Assembly: GCA_003260075.1 (NCBI GenBank)
Contig: QLIY01000185.1
Coordinates: 62,001 to 126,000, forward strand
From: Phallusia mammillata
Lineage: Eukaryota > Chordata > Ascidiacea > Phlebobranchia > Ascidiidae
DNA: 64,000 bases
Direction of reading: 5' to 3'
In this document: piece after piece, positions 59,944-64,000 of the stretch
Position numbering within the stretch: position 1 is the first letter of the stretch
Layout: every line of letters starts with the position of its first letter
Made by a program: the position numbers and the translations under genes
The notes under the pieces: model-generated
The model's database searches: none
What the model saw: only the letters and a program-made list of their open reading frames with translations
What the model was told of the DNA's origin: nothing

Positions 59944-61714
59944 GCAGAACCAATTTAGGCAACTAATATACAAATCTATTACTTTCCGAGCCACATTTCG
60001 GTGATAGCGTAACTTATTTCACTGATTTGCAAAATAATTCAAACTTGTTAAAGGTAGTAATTTTTCAAAACTTACATATTTTTACTTCAAGTAGGCCTAG
60101 TAGGCAAAATAAATTTTATGCTATTCTAACACACAGCCTACGCCAATTTTTATGTCCAAGTATGTCAACTTTTTTGCATTGCAGATAGGTCACAAAACTG
60201 TCTTTGAATTTCAATTCTTTTGCGAAAAAAAACAAACATCGTCAATGCTAGAAAAACAAAACATGGCATCTTTGTTGAGGTGTATCGTGTTGTCGGTAGC
60301 TTGGATAAGATTTTAGGATTTAATGATTCGACAGCAACAGAAGAACAGCTTACACTTTTCACAGCCAAGCGATGCGGCATATTTGAAATACTTTCGCCGT
60401 GACAGAGGCGTCTAGCGATCATCTGCGTTGAAAAAAATAACTAAGATAGAAACGCGAAAATAGGCGCTCTTTGCGAACGCCCATCTTGCACCGAAAAAGG
60501 CAGTTCGTTCCGCTCGGGCTGTTCAGAACCTCGACTATTCTATTCAAGGCCACTCGATCAACGCAGACTTGTAAAGATACAGGTTTTAACGTTACTTCAG
60601 CGCAAACAAGTCGTGAATGCCCGGAGCTATGATTTGGAAGAAAGTTATACAGCGTAAGTGTCCAACCGAGCTGTTATTGTGTGCGTCACAATAGTCGCTA
60701 AAGGAAATGCATTGAAGCGCAGCATGCAACCTAGTTAAGATTGATATTGTGTCAACTGAGCGTGAAAATCAATTATCTTTCTATGACGTGACTATTTAAG
60801 GATGACGTAACTTTACGGGGCATTTCAAGTTTTGCTGTTTGGATAGCTTTATCCACAACAGACTAAACTTATGTGAGTACTTTGTTTTGTACTTCACTAG
60901 CCACTTTTGTGAGAGAGTAAACTTATGAACTATTGCTAATAACATAGTATACCATGCTGCGATGAGGCAAATATATGAGGTTACTGTTGTGTGGCCTTGT
61001 TTTTCTCAGTCAGCTTCGTGCAGGATGCAGGCCCAACGTGCCCTGACTAGTATGTCAATCACGACCTTGCGAGGAAAAAGTATCAGCCAGTTGCATTAGG
61101 CAGCACTTTATGTTGGCCGGCCGTTACTGAGACTGACTATTCAGGTGATGGACCCTGTTATTGCCTATTTACGAGTAGCAACATAGTTCTTTAATTGGCC
61201 AATTTTGAGCGTAAGTACATTGCTGCTGCGCAATTCGCCAGCTCGGCGTCTGTTTTGTTTGCACTCTTTTCATTCGAGAGGGCTTGCTTGGTAGGGATGT
61301 TATCATTCTGCGCATAGAGCGGTAGAGGTATGGGTGGGTTGTAGGAAATGAGACATGCGCGTTGTTCGGAACCTGTAGTGTTAATCAAGTGATTATTTGG
61401 AAGGTATAAATCTGGTAGCTTAGGCTACACGCACGTGGTGAACTGACTTTGGTGCTGGGTTTGGCAATATATTACACTTAGGTAGTCGAAACTGCCGTTT
61501 TTGTGCATAAATTCATTGCATGACTGAAAGACAATGATTTGTGGCTTGGGCTATTTTTCAATTGCTTTAGCACGAAGCTTTACAAGATTGTTTCTGCGCA
61601 GGCGTGGTCATATTTTTAACTAACGACGTCGTTAAGAAGTCAAGACAGGAAACTGCGGTTATCTGTCCATATCGTGGTGTCTCCGCCGTGTTTGGCCATA
61701 TTCTTAACCAAACC

Positions 61715-62171
61715 CAGCCAATCCCATGGGCGTTCAGAATCGCAATCGCACATTTGGTCTTTGACTATCACCATTTGACTTGGTTGTGCTTTCTTAAGAT
61801 ATCTATTTTATGTTTGGAAGGATTTATTGCAGTGGAAGCATAGTACAGAATTTGCAATGATTTGTTAGTCCTTGGTTCAGAAAATAGGGAGTATCAGCTT
61901 GTATTGAACTTGCCAGTTTGCCCGAGGAGAATTTCCGGACGTNCAGCCAATCCCATGGGCGTTCAGAATCGCAATCGCACATTTGGTCTTTGACTATCAC
62001 CATTTGACTTGGTTGTGCTTTCTTAAGATATCTATTTTATGTTTGGAAGGATTTATTGCAGTGGAAGCATAGTACAGAATTTGCAATGATTTGTTAGTCC
62101 TTGGTTCAGAAAATAGGGAGTATCAGCTCGTATTGAACTTGCCAGTTTGCCCGAGGAGAATTTCCGGACGT
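61715..62171. repeat. 228-bp duplicate flanking an N
   Basis: 61715-61942 and 61944-62171 are the same apart from about one base. The repeat ends exactly at N 61943, so it is almost surely an assembly overlap. Confidence 0.9.
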
Positions 62172-62873
62172 ATTAAACACGATTGTACAAACTGACGCTG
62201 CCATTTGCCCGAGACGCTTACTACGTGAAGGAAGTGCCTACTGCTTATAGTGAACTTTACCAATACGCAGGCGTTCAATGCGGATTTAGCGAGGGACAGT
62301 TTTGCTAACCAAAGCGCAATTTGGAGACAAGTGACTTTAAATACCGCGAAAAAGCCACTTAGCTGTTGAACTACTTGTGGTTTGAGCTTCGGTTACGCTG
62401 ATGGTTGCCACACTGGACGGGCGCGGCCGGGCGGAACGAACGCAAATCCTGCCCTTTTCATGTCGCACCGTGTTTGCTTTTAAATGCGTCACAAGTTTAC
62501 AAGCGCAGGTTAGTTCTTTTTCTATGTAGCGCCCGTTGTGTTCGCCAGCAACCTCGGGCGGTTAGCCGTAGCGTTTTTCAAGACATTCGAGACTGTAGAA
62601 GGCAGGGTAGCGATAGCGACTGTCGTAACTGGCAGGACAATCGAAATTTTACGCAACTGGTTTCGCCTGGACCGACTGCGTTTTAGTTAGTTTGCAGCAG
62701 TGGCTTGATATTTGTGTTTGGTTGCGTCAATTGTTTGCGCACGTGAAGGCCCCTTGAGATGAACTGTGTTTGCTTTTTCACAGAGGCCTAGTTGTAAATG
62801 AGGCTGGCAGAACCTCACAGAATCGTAGAAAATACCATTCAGTTTTAGGTCGGTTTGGTAGTGACGCACAATC

Positions 62874-63395
62874 ATGACTGATGTTATGGATGACTCTGTT
62901 TCCTGGGAGCAACGGCGGGAAATGAGAAGAAAAAAGAGACAAGAGCTCCTCGCTGAAGCAGACAGGTAAATACCTTTAGTATTTTACTATATTGTTGTTA
63001 TCAAAACTATACACAACTTAACATGTTTTACACACAAGCCTATAGTTTGCCTTGCTCATACTTTGTATTGCTGCGTAAAAAGTTAACACATCATTTTCCA
63101 AAATGCAAGGCGTATTTATGGCTGTGGCTTATTTTTGTATTTGTGCAATGTAGGTTAATTAAAAAATAATTGACCAAAATTTTAAAACATTGGCTGTATA
63201 GAACTGGCTTTTAAGACCAACTGATGTGCTTTTAGATTGGTGAAGAAAACTGATGAGGTAGCCTCCTCAAACACAACATCCAGGTACTCAAGGGACCATG
63301 CCCAGATGGATGAAGAAGATGATTTTGAAAAGGAAAGACAAAGAAGGCGTCGTGAAAGAGAAGAGAGAAGGAGAAAAGAACGAGAAGATTTAGAG
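62874..63395 (+). CDS. Caldesmon-like gene, first two coding exons (runs off the window)
   Basis: Exon 62874-62965 (donor GTAAAT) joins 63236-63395 (donor GTATGT), giving an 84-aa start. It begins MTDVMDDSVSWEQRREMRRK then KRQELLAEADRL, and continues to EEDDFEKERQRRRREREER and RRKEREDLE. The vertebrate caldesmon N-terminus has the same layout: a short acidic start, an R/K/E charged helix (RRELRRQKREEM type), then EEEAARERRRRARQER. Caldesmon is an actin- and myosin-binding regulator of contractility. The protein is partial here because later exons lie beyond 64000. Highly charged coiled coils can mimic one another, so another R/E-rich cytoskeletal protein is possible. Confidence 0.68.
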
Positions 63396-63559
63396 TATGT
63401 AGTGAAATCTTTTTTAAATATAAATTCACGTTTAAGTCTATTGATAGATGTATGTACTTACAACTTTATACATGTGTTGATGACAGTGCCCATTGTAAAC
63501 ACTATTTGAAGTAACCTACCTTTTGAACTTGCTCAAATCTTTGTGTTTTATGGGTCCCC

Positions 63560-64000
63560 TTCCATGAAGGGGACACATATTGTTTTTGTCAGTATTCCTT
63601 TTTCTGTCTAACGCTAGTTTGTTATACGCGTTTGGTCAAGAAAGAGTGCTTCAAATTTAGACAGATGTTATTTATTTATCCATATTGGATCCTCCTGAAG
63701 TTGTCACCCAAGGGTTTACCCACAGACCCCCCAAACATAAACTTTTAAACATGGCTGTACTGACCAAAGTACATGATCAAGGAGTTTCATCCTTTGTTGT
63801 TTGGTGCAATGTAAGGTATTCTAAAGAATTTAGTACCCTTAAAAATGATTTACCCTTTTTCACCCCTTAAACCCCAAAGTATTAGTTTCTGCCTAAGAAA
63901 GAGTGCTTCAAATTTAATAAAATTTACACAGGTGTTAGTTATTTATCCATATTTTATCCTCCAGAAGTTTGACCCCGATTGACCCAAGGGTTCATCCACA
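63560..64000 (+). repeat. Intronic tandem repeat, unit about 250 bp
   Basis: Blocks from 63643 (AAGAGTGCTTCAAATTTA) and from 63897 share start, middle (TTATTTATCCATATT, ATCCTCC, GAAGTTTG) and end (ACCCAAGGGTT, CCACA). The array continues beyond the window. It lies in the intron after caldesmon-like exon 2. Confidence 0.75.

Larger units (their letters stand above)
58898..62873. other. Divergent intergenic region, SNAPC2-like to caldesmon-like
   Basis: Promoters of both divergent genes and 5' UTR exons of the caldesmon-like gene should lie here, but none could be pinned down. It contains a duplicate at a G run (59871-59882) and an exact 228-bp duplicate around N 61943. Open frames are short and unconvincing. 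Confidence 0.5.

Overview
The window looks like animal nuclear DNA, most probably from a tunicate (ascidian). It carries chordate-type genes (a spalt/SALL zinc-finger gene, FTCD, a SNAPC2-like gene and the start of a caldesmon-like gene) with many short GT-AG introns, compact spacing and AT-rich intergenic DNA. No bacterial, organellar or viral genes were seen. The species assignment is an inference.

Layout. 1-10.6 kb is a gene-poor flank. 10.6-16.35 kb (+) is a 15-exon spalt-like gene with nine C2H2 fingers. 17.7-51.4 kb (-) is a tandem cluster of seven class A-type seven-transmembrane receptors. All have the same architecture: six exons, an exon 2 of exactly 291 nt and constant intron phases wherever complete. 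They share a four-cysteine motif just before TM1 (C-x7-C-x7-C-x2-C), Q-R-L in place of D-R-Y, and N-V/I-x-x-Y/F in place of N-P-x-x-Y. I do not recognise this family, and it is the main candidate for an undescribed system. Genes 1, 3 and 7 read open in the exons seen. Gene 2 has a single-base frameshift in a homopolymer. Genes 4, 5 and 6 are damaged or mixed by assembly joins. 54.8-57.9 kb (-) is a complete 11-exon FTCD of 541 aa. 58.06-58.9 kb (-) is an intronless SNAPC2-like gene just upstream of FTCD on the same strand, possibly co-transcribed with it. From 62.87 kb (+) the first two coding exons of a caldesmon-like gene run off the window.

Assembly state. The window holds many homopolymer runs, many of them exactly 10 nt, plus single N bases. 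These are very often followed by a near-copy of the sequence just before them, so they look like artificial joins between unmerged overlaps or haplotypes. All the join runs are poly-C up to 41.1 kb and poly-G from 44.7 kb, as expected if two sub-scaffolds were flipped relative to one another. In 42-51 kb, two paralogous receptors (6 and 7) and their flanks seem to be interleaved in the wrong order.

Mobile DNA. At least six short non-autonomous hAT-like elements are present, most with 8-bp target duplications. Three small palindromic elements carry hammerhead-ribozyme-like cores (CTGATGA ... GAAA), resembling ends of Penelope-like retroelements. There are also tRNA-like relics and minisatellites.
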